Shown here piece after piece: positions 6,749-15,697 of a DNA stretch of 29,990 bases. Made by a program: the position numbers and the translations under genes. This DNA is from Levilactobacillus namurensis (GTDB lineage Bacteria > Bacillota > Bacilli > Lactobacillales > Lactobacillaceae). The DNA lies in the NCBI RefSeq assembly GCF_032197885.1, contig NZ_CP134161.1, positions 1 to 29,990 on the forward strand. Direction: 5' to 3'. Under the pieces are notes generated by a model that ran no database searches, was not told where the DNA came from, and saw nothing but the letters and a program-made list of their open reading frames with translations. Position 1 is the first letter of the stretch. Each line of letters opens with the position of its first letter.

Positions 6749-7806
6749 TGTAAAATTAAGTTAGAAATTTAAAAAGCCATTTGTGATAGACTTTTGAGTG
6801 TCAAAATCAAAAGAAAGGCTGATCACAAATGACCTATACTCATCTTACTATAGACGAACTTGCCACAATTTATTCTTTTTGGAAACTCGGTAAAGAGGCT
6901 TATCTAGTGGCCCCAGCGCTCCATCGGAGTGCTGAAACTGTGTATCGTATTTATCGGTTTCTTGACGCTGGCGGTACGATTATTGATTACCAATGCCACT
7001 ATCGAAAGCATAAACAACATTGTGGGCGTAAACCAATTCAACTACGCCCTGATGAACTGGCCTATATTCAAGCCAAAACTCAAGCTGGTTGGCAACCAGC
7101 TACCATTATTAATCGCCAAGAACGGGCTTTCAGCTGTGGGGTTCGAACCCTTTACCGCCTTTTCAAACGCGGTGTTTTGGGGTTGTCGACCAAAGATTTA
7201 CCGATGCACGGCAAACGGCACCCTAATGGTTACATTGAACGCCGTGGGAAAGCGGGTCAATTGGGCAGGGATTTAAAGAATCGTTATCAGGACTATCCTA
7301 ATTTTAATCAAGAATTCGGCCATTTAGAAGGTGACACGGTTCAAGGTAAAAACCATCAGGGTGCGGTAACCACGCTGGTTGAACGACAAACTAAGGTCGC
7401 AATTGTGCTGAATTCGCATACCAAGTCGGCACACGATGTCAATCGTAGTTTAGCAGGATGGCTTTCGAAGCTGCCACGACACCTATTTAAGTCAATTACG
7501 TTTGACAATGGTAAGGAGTTCGCCGGTTGGCGAACCATTGCTAACCAATTTGATTTAAATATTTACTTTGCCGCTGTCGGAGCACCCAATCAACGTGGTT
7601 TAAATGAGAACACCAATGGTCTGCTGCGTAAAGATGGTTTACGTCACAATCTTATTATGGACCAGCTATCAGATGGATTTTTTCAAACAGTTGCCAGTCG
7701 ACGAAACCACATCCCACGAAAAAGTTTGGGTTACCAGACACCTCTGGAAGCATTCATCAGTCAGATTACAGATGAACAGTTAAAAAATTTCTAACTTAAT
7801 TTGACA
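6749..7806 (+). mobile_element. IS30-family element, type B, apparently complete
   Basis: Terminal inverted repeats TGTAAAATTAAGTTAGAAAT (6749 on) and, inverted at 7806, TGTCAAATTAAGTTAGAAAT. Length about 1058. It landed inside or next to an ISL3-family element, whose transposase tail starts at 7807. No clear target duplication. Confidence 0.85.
6829..7794 (+). CDS. IS30-family transposase (type B)
   Basis: 321 residues, full length for IS30 transposases. N-terminal helix-turn-helix region (HLTIDELATIYSFWKLGKEA and AETVYRIYRFL), central basic DNA-binding part (CGRKPIQL), and a C-terminal DDE integrase core: FGHLEGDTV (Asp), ITFDNGKEF (Asp), QRGLNENTNGLLR (Glu). Preceded by GAAAGG 10 bases before ATG. 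Different from the ISLpl1-type transposase in the window (they share only family motifs). Cuts and joins DNA during transposition of its own element. Confidence 0.9.
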   Translation: MTYTHLTIDELATIYSFWKLGKEAYLVAPALHRSAETVYRIYRFLDAGGTIIDYQCHYRKHKQHCGRKPIQLRPDELAYIQAKTQAGWQPATIINRQERAFSCGVRTLYRLFKRGVLGLSTKDLPMHGKRHPNGYIERRGKAGQLGRDLKNRYQDYPNFNQEFGHLEGDTVQGKNHQGAVTTLVERQTKVAIVLNSHTKSAHDVNRSLAGWLSKLPRHLFKSITFDNGKEFAGWRTIANQFDLNIYFAAVGAPNQRGLNENTNGLLRKDGLRHNLIMDQLSDGFFQTVASRRNHIPRKSLGYQTPLEAFISQITDEQLKNF

Positions 7807-7920
7807 ATTCGGGAGATTAAAAACACTGCTTTTGGCTTCCGTAATTGGGAGAACTTTGTCAACCGTATTAAGATTCAACGCCAATGGCTTCACCCAGCAC
7901 GCCAAACTGTGACGGTATAA
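7807..7920 (+). pseudogene. C-terminal remnant of an ISL3-family transposase
   Basis: 37 residues (IREIKNTAFGFRNWENFVNR then IKIQRQWLHP... and stop at 7918-7920). The motif REIKNTAFGFRN..NF..RI is the conserved end of ISL3/IS1165-type transposases. All upstream parts were removed at the junction with the IS30 element. The following ~65 bases up to the opuA terminator probably hold the ISL3 right end. Confidence 0.75.
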
Positions 7921-7988
7921 AAAAGTACCTAGACCAATTAAGCTCCAGATACTTCATAAGGATTCCATCAACTTCACATGACAAATAA

Positions 7989-8022
7989 CAAAAAACTGGC
8001 ATTGGTGTGGTCCAATGCCAGA
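7989..8022 (-). terminator. Terminator of the opuA operon
   Basis: Minus-strand stem CTGGCATTGG (8021-8012) with CCAATGCCAG (8005-7996), then TTTTTTG. It lies 17 bases after the stop of the last operon gene. Confidence 0.92.
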
Positions 8023-8038
8023 AATTTTACAGTCAATA

Positions 8039-8956
8039 TCATTTGTTTTTTAGATCATCAACAGTATTAATATTCTTCATATATTTGGGAACTGCCAACC
8101 CTGTTTGAGCACCCTTCAAATTTTTGCGCAATTGAACATACTTACCTTTGTACTTCTTGGCATACAAGCCTTGGGTAACTGGTAACTCAGCAGTCACGGA
8201 AGCGTCAGAACTACCATTAGCTATCGAATTCCACATAACTCCCACGTCTAACTGTTGCATTGTAGCTTTATATCCTTTTTGCTTCAACAAAGTCGTTACT
8301 AAAGTGGTTGCCGCAATTTCATAGTCATATGGTGTATAAACTAATTTAATTTTTTTGCCATGACCGTTTGGCACCCCCGCTGTCCATGCTTTGACTTGTT
8401 TAGGATGGTTTTTAATAAACTGATTGACAGCTTTTTGCTTATTCATGCCACCGTTTATGTTCAGCATTACTGGATTTGACATTGAAATTGTCCAATGGAA
8501 ATTCTTTAGTAACTTAGTAGCACCTGGATTATCTTTTTCCAACCCTTTACGTGTAATGGTGCGCATTGATTCACCATTACCATAAACATGTTTTGGATCT
8601 TTTAAAAATTTCAACGAATATTTAGCAACCATCCAGTGTGGCTGCCAGCCAGTAACAACGATAGGCTGTTTATTTTTAACTGCCTTGGATAACGTGCTAA
8701 TCATCGCAGCTGTAGAACTTGGCATGATCTGCCAGTTAGCCTGTTTCAACTTATATTTTGACAACAATGTTTGTGTATTAGCCATTTCACCCGCACCAGC
8801 TTCGATCCCTGTAATCGTATAATTGATTTGCGGTCCTAACTTTTTATGTGAGTCGTATTCAGCTGGTTTAGCACAAGCACTAACTATGGCTGTCAAACAT
8901 ATAATCACTGTGGCCATTTGCAAATAACGGAGAATTCTTTTCTTCAAACTAATCAT
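8039..8956 (-). CDS. opuAC: Glycine betaine/compatible-solute ABC transporter, substrate-binding lipoprotein
   Basis: 305 residues; signal peptide with lipobox VSAC (lipidated Cys28), so it is anchored outside the membrane. It captures betaine or similar quaternary amines and delivers them to the permease. Residues ~45-165 hold TGIEAGAGEM, SSTAAMISTL and VVTGWQPHWM, which in most OpuAC/ProX proteins form the C-terminal lobe; residues ~200-305 (LVYTPYDYEIAATTLV, VGVMWNSIANGSSDASVTAE, the final LAVPKYMKNINTVDDL) normally form the N-terminal lobe. The lobes are thus in swapped order, a circular permutation I recall for lactococcal OpuA. Tryptophans in TGWQPHW and VMW suit an aromatic cage. Last gene of the operon, 7 bases after the permease stop, with AGGGGGA as ribosome binding site. 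Confidence 0.9.
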   Translation of the reverse strand: MISLKKRILRYLQMATVIICLTAIVSACAKPAEYDSHKKLGPQINYTITGIEAGAGEMANTQTLLSKYKLKQANWQIMPSSTAAMISTLSKAVKNKQPIVVTGWQPHWMVAKYSLKFLKDPKHVYGNGESMRTITRKGLEKDNPGATKLLKNFHWTISMSNPVMLNINGGMNKQKAVNQFIKNHPKQVKAWTAGVPNGHGKKIKLVYTPYDYEIAATTLVTTLLKQKGYKATMQQLDVGVMWNSIANGSSDASVTAELPVTQGLYAKKYKGKYVQLRKNLKGAQTGLAVPKYMKNINTVDDLKNK

Positions 8957-8963
8957 TCCCCCT

Positions 8964-9803
8964 TTATTTGGATGTTTTGTTGAACGATTGTGTGATTCGA
9001 TCCAAAATAATAGCTACAATAACCACAGCAATTCCTGCGGCAAATCCTGCCCCGGCATCATTACGCCCCACAGCAAAGTAAACCTGAGTTCCTAAACCAA
9101 GGGCGCCAATCATTGATGCAATCACGACCATTGAAAGTCCAAGCATCATCGTTTGATTAATTCCGGACATTATTGTTGTTTTTGCTAGTGGTAACTGTAA
9201 TTTGATTAGCTTTTGCCAGCTGGTCGAGCCAAAGGAATCCGCTACCTCGATCAAGTCACTTGGCACCTGCCGGATTCCCAAGTTTGTCATTCGCACTGTC
9301 GGTGGCGTCGCAAAAATCACTGAAGCCAACACCCCCGGTACCATCCCGATACCAAAAAATGAAACGGCCGGTATTAGATAAACAAACGCTGGCAAGGTCT
9401 GCATGAAGTCAAGAATTGGTTTGATTACGATCTCAGCTCTTGAACTTTTTGCCATCCAAATTCCAAGTGGAATCCCAACAACGATTGCAATCAAACTAGA
9501 CGACAAAACTAACGTCAAGGTCTGGGTCATATCACGCCAGTATCCTAAGTTCCAGATCAATAACAGCCCCAAAACTTCAAACACCATGAAACTAATTTTC
9601 TTTTGTCCTCGTTTAACCCAGTACGTGAGTGCTAAGACCACCAAGATAAAGACCCATTGCGGCAAGAAGTCAAAAGCCCATTGAATACCGTCAATGATTA
9701 CCTGGAAAAAGATCGTCACACTATTAAAAAATCCGGTAAATTGACTCAGCCAGTCAACACCTGAGTTGATCCAATCCGCTAAAGGTATTTTTCCAATATT
9801 CAT
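8964..9803 (-). CDS. opuAB: Glycine betaine ABC transporter, permease
   Basis: 279 residues with about six or seven hydrophobic segments. The BPD-type permease core is clear: TLTLVLSSSLIAIVVGIPLG, and the coupling EAA-like loop VADSFGSTSWQKLIKLQLPLA, which contacts the ATPase. Length matches OpuAB/ProW-type permeases. Its ATG overlaps the stop of opuAA by one base (TAATG), indicating translational coupling. Two copies would form the membrane channel with two OpuAA subunits. Confidence 0.92.
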   Translation of the reverse strand: MNIGKIPLADWINSGVDWLSQFTGFFNSVTIFFQVIIDGIQWAFDFLPQWVFILVVLALTYWVKRGQKKISFMVFEVLGLLLIWNLGYWRDMTQTLTLVLSSSLIAIVVGIPLGIWMAKSSRAEIVIKPILDFMQTLPAFVYLIPAVSFFGIGMVPGVLASVIFATPPTVRMTNLGIRQVPSDLIEVADSFGSTSWQKLIKLQLPLAKTTIMSGINQTMMLGLSMVVIASMIGALGLGTQVYFAVGRNDAGAGFAAGIAVVIVAIILDRITQSFNKTSK

Positions 9804-10999
9804 TAAGCACTCACCTCTTCCCCAGCGATAGCCGCCAAAACAGAACTCCGTAGAATGATGCCTAGTAGATGATCGTCATCATCCAACACGACATAAGGAA
9901 TTGCTGCCTTCGAAATATCGTTAATCAATGCATTGATTGGCATATCCACACTTGTCTTAGGCACGTCTGTCCTAAGAACTGACTTCAGGTCTTCACTGCC
10001 CTTCTTAATCAGATTCGAAACATCATGCGCATCGGCAAAACCCACGAATTTGTTGTCATTATCAACCACGTATATTGAAGAGATATCGTTGGCTCGCATT
10101 CTCCGCAAAGCCACCCGTGGTCCAGCCTTTCCAATATTAACCACCTGGGCCTGCGTCATTACACTACTTGCCGTCAGGACCTTTGTCCGGTCGACCCCTT
10201 CGATGAAGCGTTCTACGTAATCATTAGCCGGGTGAGTCAAAATATCTTCCGGATTATCAATTTGTTCGATATGCCCATCACGCATGATCATAATCCTATC
10301 CCCTAATTTCAAAGCTTCGTTCAGGTCATGGCCAATAAAAATGATCGTTTTATGCATTTTTTCTTGAATTTGCAATAACAAATCCTGCATTTCTTTCCGA
10401 TATAACGGATCCAAGGCCGAAAATGCCTCGTCCATCAACAGAATCTCGGCATCATTGGCCAAAGCGCGCGCGAGACCAACCCGCTGCTGCATCCCGCCTG
10501 ATAACTGATCTGGATATTGGTCGTCATACCCGGTCAAGCCGACTAGTGTCAATGCTTCATGAGCTTTCCTGTTTCGTACATCTAACGGAAACTTTTTAAG
10601 CTCCAATCCATAAGCCGCATTTTGTAATACGGACTTATGCGGAAACAAGGCAAAATTTTGAAAAACCATGCCGATCTTATCTTGGCGCAAGTGACGTAAT
10701 TCTTCCTTACTGAGGCCCATCACACCTTGTTCATCGATTTCAATATCCCCATCAGTCGAATTTATCAAGCGGTTGATCATTCGGATAATCGTAGACTTTC
10801 CACTTCCAGACAGCCCCATGATTACAAACAGTTCACCTTCATTAACAGCAAAACTAGCTTGATTAACTCCAACAGTACAACCTGTCTGCGAAAGGATCTC
10901 TGCTTTAGACTTTCCCTCACGCAACAATTTTTTTGCTAGAGATATTTGCTTTCCAAAAATCTTAGTTACATTTTTAACTTTAACTTTTTCCACCAACAT
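9803..10999 (-). CDS. opuAA: Glycine betaine ABC transporter, ATPase with tandem CBS domains
   Basis: 398 residues. Walker A GLSGSGKST (62-70), Q-loop in MVFQNFALFPHK (~111-122), signature LSGGMQQR (166-173), Walker B ILLMDEAF (186-193) and the H-loop His in FIGHDLNEA. Residues ~275-395 form two CBS motifs (ASSVMTQAQVVNIG; SVDMPINALINDI); in OpuA systems this tandem senses ionic strength and gates transport during osmotic stress. The ATG at 10999 is only two bases after GGAGGT, so the next codons (TTG 10996 or GTG 10993) may be the true start. First gene of a three-gene operon that would raise internal betaine under salt or acid stress. The operon's upstream region is short: an IS3 element begins about 50 bases away. 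Confidence 0.93.
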   Translation of the reverse strand: MLVEKVKVKNVTKIFGKQISLAKKLLREGKSKAEILSQTGCTVGVNQASFAVNEGELFVIMGLSGSGKSTIIRMINRLINSTDGDIEIDEQGVMGLSKEELRHLRQDKIGMVFQNFALFPHKSVLQNAAYGLELKKFPLDVRNRKAHEALTLVGLTGYDDQYPDQLSGGMQQRVGLARALANDAEILLMDEAFSALDPLYRKEMQDLLLQIQEKMHKTIIFIGHDLNEALKLGDRIMIMRDGHIEQIDNPEDILTHPANDYVERFIEGVDRTKVLTASSVMTQAQVVNIGKAGPRVALRRMRANDISSIYVVDNDNKFVGFADAHDVSNLIKKGSEDLKSVLRTDVPKTSVDMPINALINDISKAAIPYVVLDDDDHLLGIILRSSVLAAIAGEEVSA

Positions 11000-11050
11000 A
11001 CACCTCCATGTATTAGCATGTTACCCAGATTATTATTCATGGATGTAAGC
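11000..11050 (-). promoter_or_regulatory. Remaining upstream region of opuA
   Basis: Only about 50 bases separate opuAA from the IS3 end. Minus strand shows GGAGGTG before the start and an AT-rich TAATAAT near 11030-11036 as the only -10 candidate. The native -35 and any regulator site may have been replaced by the IS end. Confidence 0.35.
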
Positions 11051-12061
11051 TGATTCCTGAGACAACTTTTAAGAGAGGGTATAATGAATAAATCGTCTCT
11101 CAAAAGGAAGGAATTTTTACATGCCAACTCGTTACGACAAAGAATTCAAACAAAACATTATCAACCTATATAAGCAAGGCGAATCAGCTGCCCAACTGGC
11201 CAGAGAATATGGCATTGGCTATTCAACAGTTCATAAGTGGATCCAGGGCCAGGCCAAGACTCAATCCGGTAAATCGCCAGACGAAATCAAAGCGATGGAA
11301 AAGCGACTGGCTTCGCTGTCTGAGGAGAACGAAATCCTAAAAAAAGCCCTGGGCTTCCTTGCGCAGAAGTAACCAATATTTTTGATCACATTCACCAAGA
11401 AAGCCATCACCAGGTAACTAAGATGTGCCGAATCCTCGGTGTTTCCAGAGCTCAGTATTATCGTTATCGATCCCCACTTCAAAACGCCGGGCCGAAGATG
11501 CGGACTTAAAACAACGGGTTCTGCGGATCTTTGCGGAATTTAAGCAGCGATACGGCGTTATGAAGATCCACCATGAATTGAATCTGGAACTTCAACCACT
11601 GCAGCGTCGGTGCAGCCCAAGACGGATTTCCCGACTCATGAAGGAACTGGATATCCACTCCGTTACCGTCAATAAATGGAAAGCGGCTTCGGCTTCCAAA
11701 ACCAAGGTTGAACAGCGTCCCAACTTGCTTAAGCAGGATTTCTCGACCACTGGTTTAAATCAAAAATGGACCGCTGATATGACCTATATTCAAACGAAGC
11801 GTAATGGCTGGTGTTACTTATCAACCATCATGGACCTGCACTCACGACGGATTATCGGCTATTCGTTCTCAAAAAAGATGGCTACTGATTTAGTCTTAAA
11901 GGCCCTTGAAAGCGCGGTTAAAAATCGAACCATTACTGGGGACCTGATTATCCATACGGATTTAGGATCACAGTATACCAGCGATGATTACAATCAACGT
12001 TTAACTGAGCTACATATCCGCCACTCATACAGCCGTAAGGGTTGTCCGTATGATAATGGCA
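11051..12061 (+). mobile_element. IS3-family element, 3'-truncated
   Basis: Starts near 11051 (TGATTCCTGAGACAACTTTT), carries TATAAT at 11080-11085 and orfA plus most of orfB, and is cut at about 12061 by an IS30-family element. Its right end is not found on the other side of that IS30, so it was lost. Exact left end is estimated from the TG start and distance to orfA. Confidence 0.75.
11121..11372 (+). CDS. IS3-family transposase, OrfA
   Basis: 83 residues: helix-turn-helix of the InsE/IS3 type (YDKEFKQNIINLYKQGESAA, then QLAREYGIGYSTVHKWI) and a leucine-zipper tail (EIKAMEKRLASLSEENEILKKA). AAGGAAGGA lies before ATG. Near the end, the slippery heptamer A-AAA-AAG at 11339-11346 would let ribosomes shift -1 into orfB, the usual way these elements make the fused transposase. 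Confidence 0.88.
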   Translation: MPTRYDKEFKQNIINLYKQGESAAQLAREYGIGYSTVHKWIQGQAKTQSGKSPDEIKAMEKRLASLSEENEILKKALGFLAQK

Positions 12062-12069
12062 GATTGTAA
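11343..12069 (+). pseudogene. IS3-family transposase, OrfB, frameshifted and truncated
   Basis: The -1 frame runs from the slippery site through VTKMCRILGVSRAQYYRYRSP, then breaks at about 11470-11485 where one base is missing; the rest (KRRAEDADLKQRVLRIFAEF...) continues in another frame from ~11480. DDE-core motifs are visible: WTADMTYI (Asp) and IIHTDLGSQYTS (Asp). The final Glu part is missing because an IS30 element interrupts after GCPYDNGR. Non-functional. Confidence 0.85.
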
Positions 12070-13107
12070 AATTTAAGTTGAACATTTAAGTAGACAGAAA
12101 AACCCATCAAGGTCTTTAATGGTGTTACCACACAATCCATTAGAAAGAAGGACCTTGATGAGCACCACTATTTTATCATTCCAGAACCGTGTTGTCATTG
12201 AAACGCTTCATAAGGAAGGACGTTCCTTGCGATACATCGCTAACTACTTAGACTTTAGTAAGACCACCATCTTTAACGAACTTCACCGGCTAAATAGTGA
12301 GTACCAGGCTGGGCTAGCGCAAACTGACTTTGAACGAAAGGTTAGTCAACGGGGGCGGAAGTCTTCGCTCACTAAAAACCTTAAACACTTGATCGAGGAA
12401 AAGATTCAAGTCCAGAAGTGGTCCCCTGAACAAGTTGCCCATGTGGTGGGGATTGCCTACAAGACAGTCTATAACTGGATTGATCAAGGATGGCTTGATA
12501 TACAGTTGCCCGATTTGCCTGATCATGGAATTCGTCGTCATCGTGCTAAAGAAAAGCGTGGTACGTTCAATCACGGCCGCTCCATTGAGGAGCGGCCTCA
12601 TAAAGTCGAAACTCGCCAGGAATTCGGCCACTTTGAAGCTGATACCGTACTTTCTGGTAAACGTAAAGGTCAAGCTGTGGCTACTTTTGTGGAGCGTAAA
12701 AGTCGCCTGACAATTGTTAAACGGCTCCATGGTCGCGACAGTCAGTCCATGACTCAAGCCGTACTTGAACTAGCTAGTCAACTTCAAGACAAGCTCAAGA
12801 CGCTTACTGTGGATCATGGTAAAGAGTTCGCTAACTACCAGACAATTGAACAGCTAACAGGTACTCAGGTTTATTTTGCCCATGCTTATTCACCACATGA
12901 ACGCGGTAGTAATGAGAACCGTAACCGAGTTTTGCGACGGTTTATTCCCAAGGGACAAGCCATTGAAGAACTAAGTGATTACCAACTGGTTCAAATCAAT
13001 TGGTATCTGAATTCACGGCCACTTAAATGTCTTAATTGGCATACACCAATCGAGATCTTCTTGCTTAATCTACGTCACTAAATTCGTTCAAGTTATTTCT
13101 TGCAATC
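12062..13107 (+). mobile_element. IS30-family element, type C, apparently complete
   Basis: Imperfect terminal repeats: GATTGTAAAATTTAAGTTGA at 12062 and, inverted at 13107, GATTGCAAGAAATAACTTGA. It interrupts IS3 orfB on the left and the 3' end of a small HTH gene on the right. These two flanks do not belong together, so a deletion or recombination followed insertion. Ends are accurate to a few bases. Confidence 0.75.
12158..13081 (+). CDS. IS30-family transposase (type C)
   Basis: 307 residues from ATG 12158 (AGAAGGA 7 bases upstream); the frame also opens earlier at 12119 but without a ribosome binding site. N-terminal HTH (GRSLRYIANYLDFSKTTIFN), a second HTH (SPEQVAHVVGIAYKTVYNWI) and the DDE core FGHFEADTV, LTVDHGKEF and SPHERGSNENRNR. 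Intact, so the element may be active. Distinct from both other IS30 types in the window. Confidence 0.9.
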   Translation: MSTTILSFQNRVVIETLHKEGRSLRYIANYLDFSKTTIFNELHRLNSEYQAGLAQTDFERKVSQRGRKSSLTKNLKHLIEEKIQVQKWSPEQVAHVVGIAYKTVYNWIDQGWLDIQLPDLPDHGIRRHRAKEKRGTFNHGRSIEERPHKVETRQEFGHFEADTVLSGKRKGQAVATFVERKSRLTIVKRLHGRDSQSMTQAVLELASQLQDKLKTLTVDHGKEFANYQTIEQLTGTQVYFAHAYSPHERGSNENRNRVLRRFIPKGQAIEELSDYQLVQINWYLNSRPLKCLNWHTPIEIFLLNLRH

Positions 13108-13283
13108 TGCCTTATCCATTCAATGCCTTCCAATGAAATTAATTTGACTGTGCCGGTTTCCATTAAATATTCTTCGGGCATACTATTTGGGTGCCGCCTT
13201 AACCATAAGCTTACATATGATCGATCATGCCCTAGCTTGATACCGGCCTGAGATAAACTAATCCATTCGTGTTGTCTTGCCAC
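13065..13283 (-). CDS. Small HTH-type DNA-binding protein with IS-derived C-terminus
   Basis: 72 residues from GTG 13283 (AAGGAG about 10 bases upstream). The N-terminal ~55 residues (WISLSQAGIKLGHDRSYVSL) look like a helix-turn-helix of the excisionase/HTH_17 kind. The last ~13 codons (IARNNLNEFSDVD) are read from the terminal repeat of the IS30 element (13107 leftward), so the native C-terminus is lost. It lies downstream of the relaxase on the same strand with its own promoter (13318-13326). It may regulate mobilisation or copy number; no function is proven. Confidence 0.6.
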   Translation of the reverse strand: MARQHEWISLSQAGIKLGHDRSYVSLWLRRHPNSMPEEYLMETGTVKLISLEGIEWIRQIARNNLNEFSDVD

Positions 13284-13317
13284 ATGCAGGTAACTCCTTT
13301 CTTAAATAATTAACTAA

Positions 13318-13346
13318 ATTATAGCACCATTTGAACACACTTGTGT
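13318..13346 (-). promoter_or_regulatory. Promoter and possible operator of the small HTH gene
   Basis: Minus strand: extended -10 TGC-TATAAT (13326-13318). Directly upstream, over the -35 place, lies the near-palindrome ACACACTTGTGT (13335-13346), a candidate operator for the HTH protein itself. Confidence 0.5.
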
Positions 13347-13367
13347 ACATTTATTTTTACATTTACA

Positions 13368-15428
13368 TTACAAGTGCATACCACCATCTTCATGCCGGTT
13401 CCGGGTTTGATGTTGCCGTTGTTTTTTGGTCATTTCCCACTCAGTCTCCTTTAAACCTTGCGCCTGTTTTTGCCGTTGGTAATCTTCATCACGGGCATAT
13501 AGGGCGGTCATGATTGCGTTACTAAAGGCCGTCTTTAAGTAATAGTCTGGACTAACTGGCTTGTAGTTCAGTGGTTGATAATGTCCGATATTTGCTTTTC
13601 TGTACTGGTCGTCCTTGGCTTGTTGCCCTTTTAACTGTTTTTGGATTTTCTCAATCTGACTGTTCTTAATCGTTGGATCGACTTTACATTCACCCAAAAA
13701 GAGTTGTTTAGTGCCGTCATGCTTTAAAACCCGTTGTAAGTGATGATTCTCTAACTGATCTAAGCTAAGCTGTCCCGATAAATAAGCTAGTCCTTGTTGA
13801 TGTTCTTGGGGACTGAACACCTGTGGTGGATTTGCTTGCCACTGTTCAATCGTTTCGGCCTGACATGGCTTTAAAACAGGATCATAGTACATCACGGCTG
13901 TATAGGCTTGTTCCTGTTTAATCAATGGCAATCCATCTAAATCACCTTTGGGAAAGGCCCTTTTCAATACTTCATGGTATTGCGTTTTAATGACTTGCTT
14001 AACGGCCATGATTGCCCGTAGATCTTTGACTGCGCGAGTAATCTTTTGCTGTTCGGTTGGTGAATATTTCTCTAGTAACCCTTGATCGACGTGTTCTAGA
14101 CTTTCTAAGTTATCATCATGAATCATCAGCGTATATTTAAGCTCGATTTTGACTTCCTTTTCTTGTTGTATTAATAACTTCCAGCCAACGTATGGCCGTT
14201 TGGTAAAGGTCAATAATTGTTGGGCCGACAAATCATCACGAATGTTCATTAAACGTTCGTTTAATTCACTACCCTTGAAAACTGTTTGTTCGCTATCGGT
14301 TTCCTTAATTAATTCTCGTCTTTCAGCTTGCGTGGCCTGTTCAAAATCAAGCTCTGGATAAAGTTTTTTAGTCGTGCGATCAACTACTTTATTTAAGAGT
14401 TCATCTGCTTTTTTTAGTGAACTTTCTTGTTGGTTAATCGTCAATAATTTCTTAGTGACATCTTCACCAACCGCGTGCTTAATTAAGGTACTGTTTTTCC
14501 AATTAAATAGCATGCGCCGCTTATCATCTAAACTTTCCAAACTAATATAAGTTTTCAGTTCATGGCTTAACTCTTTAACTACCCGTTTTTCATTAAACGA
14601 GAAGTGTTTACTTAGGCTATCTAAATGACCTCTATTGATTACTTTTTCTTGGTTATTTTTATAACTGGCTTTGGCCTTGCGATAGTCCTTAACTTGTTGG
14701 TTAAATTCTTTTCTTTCATGCCGCTTACTATTGATTCCCTCATGTTGAGTTGGAACTTCATCTATTCCTTGATTTTCAAAGGATTTTTCGCTGATCCGAT
14801 CGGGAATATTTTTTTGCTCTAAAACTTGATTTACACTAACCGCCCAATTGTGCCGCCATTGATTGATTTTTTCTTTTTTATCCCAATCAACCAACCAAAT
14901 TTTTCGGTTTCTTACATTCCCTGCAGGAGTCTTAGTTTTATTACCATTACTATCTAAAATGTATTCGGTTTTTGTTTTCTGTCCCCAAGTACCATCGGGG
15001 TTAAATGGGCGATTGGTTAACATCACATGAGCGTGCGGATTATCTGGGTGGTCGCGATGAATTGCCACGTCGGCTACCATGCCCTCATCAACAAAATTTT
15101 CTTGCACATATTTTGTCAGTAATTCTTTCTGTTCGGATTCACTTAATTCTACCGGTAAAGCCACGTTAAACTCTTTTGCATACCGTGAGTTTGATTTACG
15201 ATCTTTCTTTTCAACTTCATTCCACAACTGCTCTCGATCACTGGCCCATTCTTGTGCATTTTTTGGCGTCAAAATAAAGCTTTCTGGCATAACCGAGCGG
15301 GCATAAAAATAGTGGCGACCTTCCTTATCATCAAATAGCTTTTCACCACTTCGATAAGCGGCACTGGCAATCGCACTTCGTCCTTTACCAGCACTAATAT
15401 TACTAAAACTCATGTGAAAAATTGCCAT
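13368..15428 (-). CDS. mobA: MobA/MobL-family (MobQ) conjugative relaxase
   Basis: 686 residues from ATG 15428, chosen over an upstream in-frame codon at 15440 because AAAGGTGGTGA precedes it and [12 protein letters not shown] is the canonical start. Catalytic Tyr25 sits in [10 protein letters not shown]. The metal-binding motif is [15 protein letters not shown] (His124, His132, His134). The N-terminal ~230 residues are the relaxase domain that nicks oriT and stays bound to the 5' end; the remaining ~450 are charged and helical, without a clear primase or helicase motif. Relaxases of this type mobilise plasmids using another element's secretion machinery; no such machinery is encoded here. 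oriT lies just upstream, and two small genes run divergently. Confidence 0.92.
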   Translation of the reverse strand: MAIFHMSFSNISAGKGRSAIASAAYRSGEKLFDDKEGRHYFYARSVMPESFILTPKNAQEWASDREQLWNEVEKKDRKSNSRYAKEFNVALPVELSESEQKELLTKYVQENFVDEGMVADVAIHRDHPDNPHAHVMLTNRPFNPDGTWGQKTKTEYILDSNGNKTKTPAGNVRNRKIWLVDWDKKEKINQWRHNWAVSVNQVLEQKNIPDRISEKSFENQGIDEVPTQHEGINSKRHERKEFNQQVKDYRKAKASYKNNQEKVINRGHLDSLSKHFSFNEKRVVKELSHELKTYISLESLDDKRRMLFNWKNSTLIKHAVGEDVTKKLLTINQQESSLKKADELLNKVVDRTTKKLYPELDFEQATQAERRELIKETDSEQTVFKGSELNERLMNIRDDLSAQQLLTFTKRPYVGWKLLIQQEKEVKIELKYTLMIHDDNLESLEHVDQGLLEKYSPTEQQKITRAVKDLRAIMAVKQVIKTQYHEVLKRAFPKGDLDGLPLIKQEQAYTAVMYYDPVLKPCQAETIEQWQANPPQVFSPQEHQQGLAYLSGQLSLDQLENHHLQRVLKHDGTKQLFLGECKVDPTIKNSQIEKIQKQLKGQQAKDDQYRKANIGHYQPLNYKPVSPDYYLKTAFSNAIMTALYARDEDYQRQKQAQGLKETEWEMTKKQRQHQTRNRHEDGGMHL

Positions 15429-15471
15429 GTCGGTCACCACCTTTCTTTGGGTTTATGGGTTTTATTTTGTT

Positions 15472-15550
15472 GTCGCCATCGGCGACTTCTAATACAGGTT
15501 TTAATGGGTTTAGCACAACGTCATCAAAGATGACGTATAAGTGCGCATTG
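15472..15550. other. Origin of transfer (oriT), MobQ type
   Basis: TAAGTGCGC at 15538-15546 equals the nick-region core of RSF1010/pIP501-type oriTs. It is preceded by an 8-bp inverted repeat, ACGTCATC (15518-15525) and GATGACGT (15529-15536), the usual relaxase recognition hairpin. A second hairpin GTCGCC/GGCGAC lies at 15472-15486. Position between mobA and the divergent accessory genes is typical. The exact nicked bond is not assigned. Confidence 0.85.
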
Positions 15551-15631
15551 ACCTCGTTTTACTCGGTCTTCTGATTCTCTTAACTTTAATTTAGTGTATG
15601 CCTTCCGCTTCGCTATTTCAAATTTTATACT

Positions 15632-15660
15632 TTGACTTAACGTTTCCTATATGATATAGT
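15632..15660 (+). promoter_or_regulatory. Promoter of the small mobilisation genes
   Basis: TTGACT (15632-15637), 17-base spacer, TATAGT (15655-15660): close to consensus. It drives the two small genes at 15698 and 15927, away from oriT. Confidence 0.75.
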
Positions 15661-15697
15661 TTCGGTGATTATTTCTAATATGATTGGAGGGATCGTT

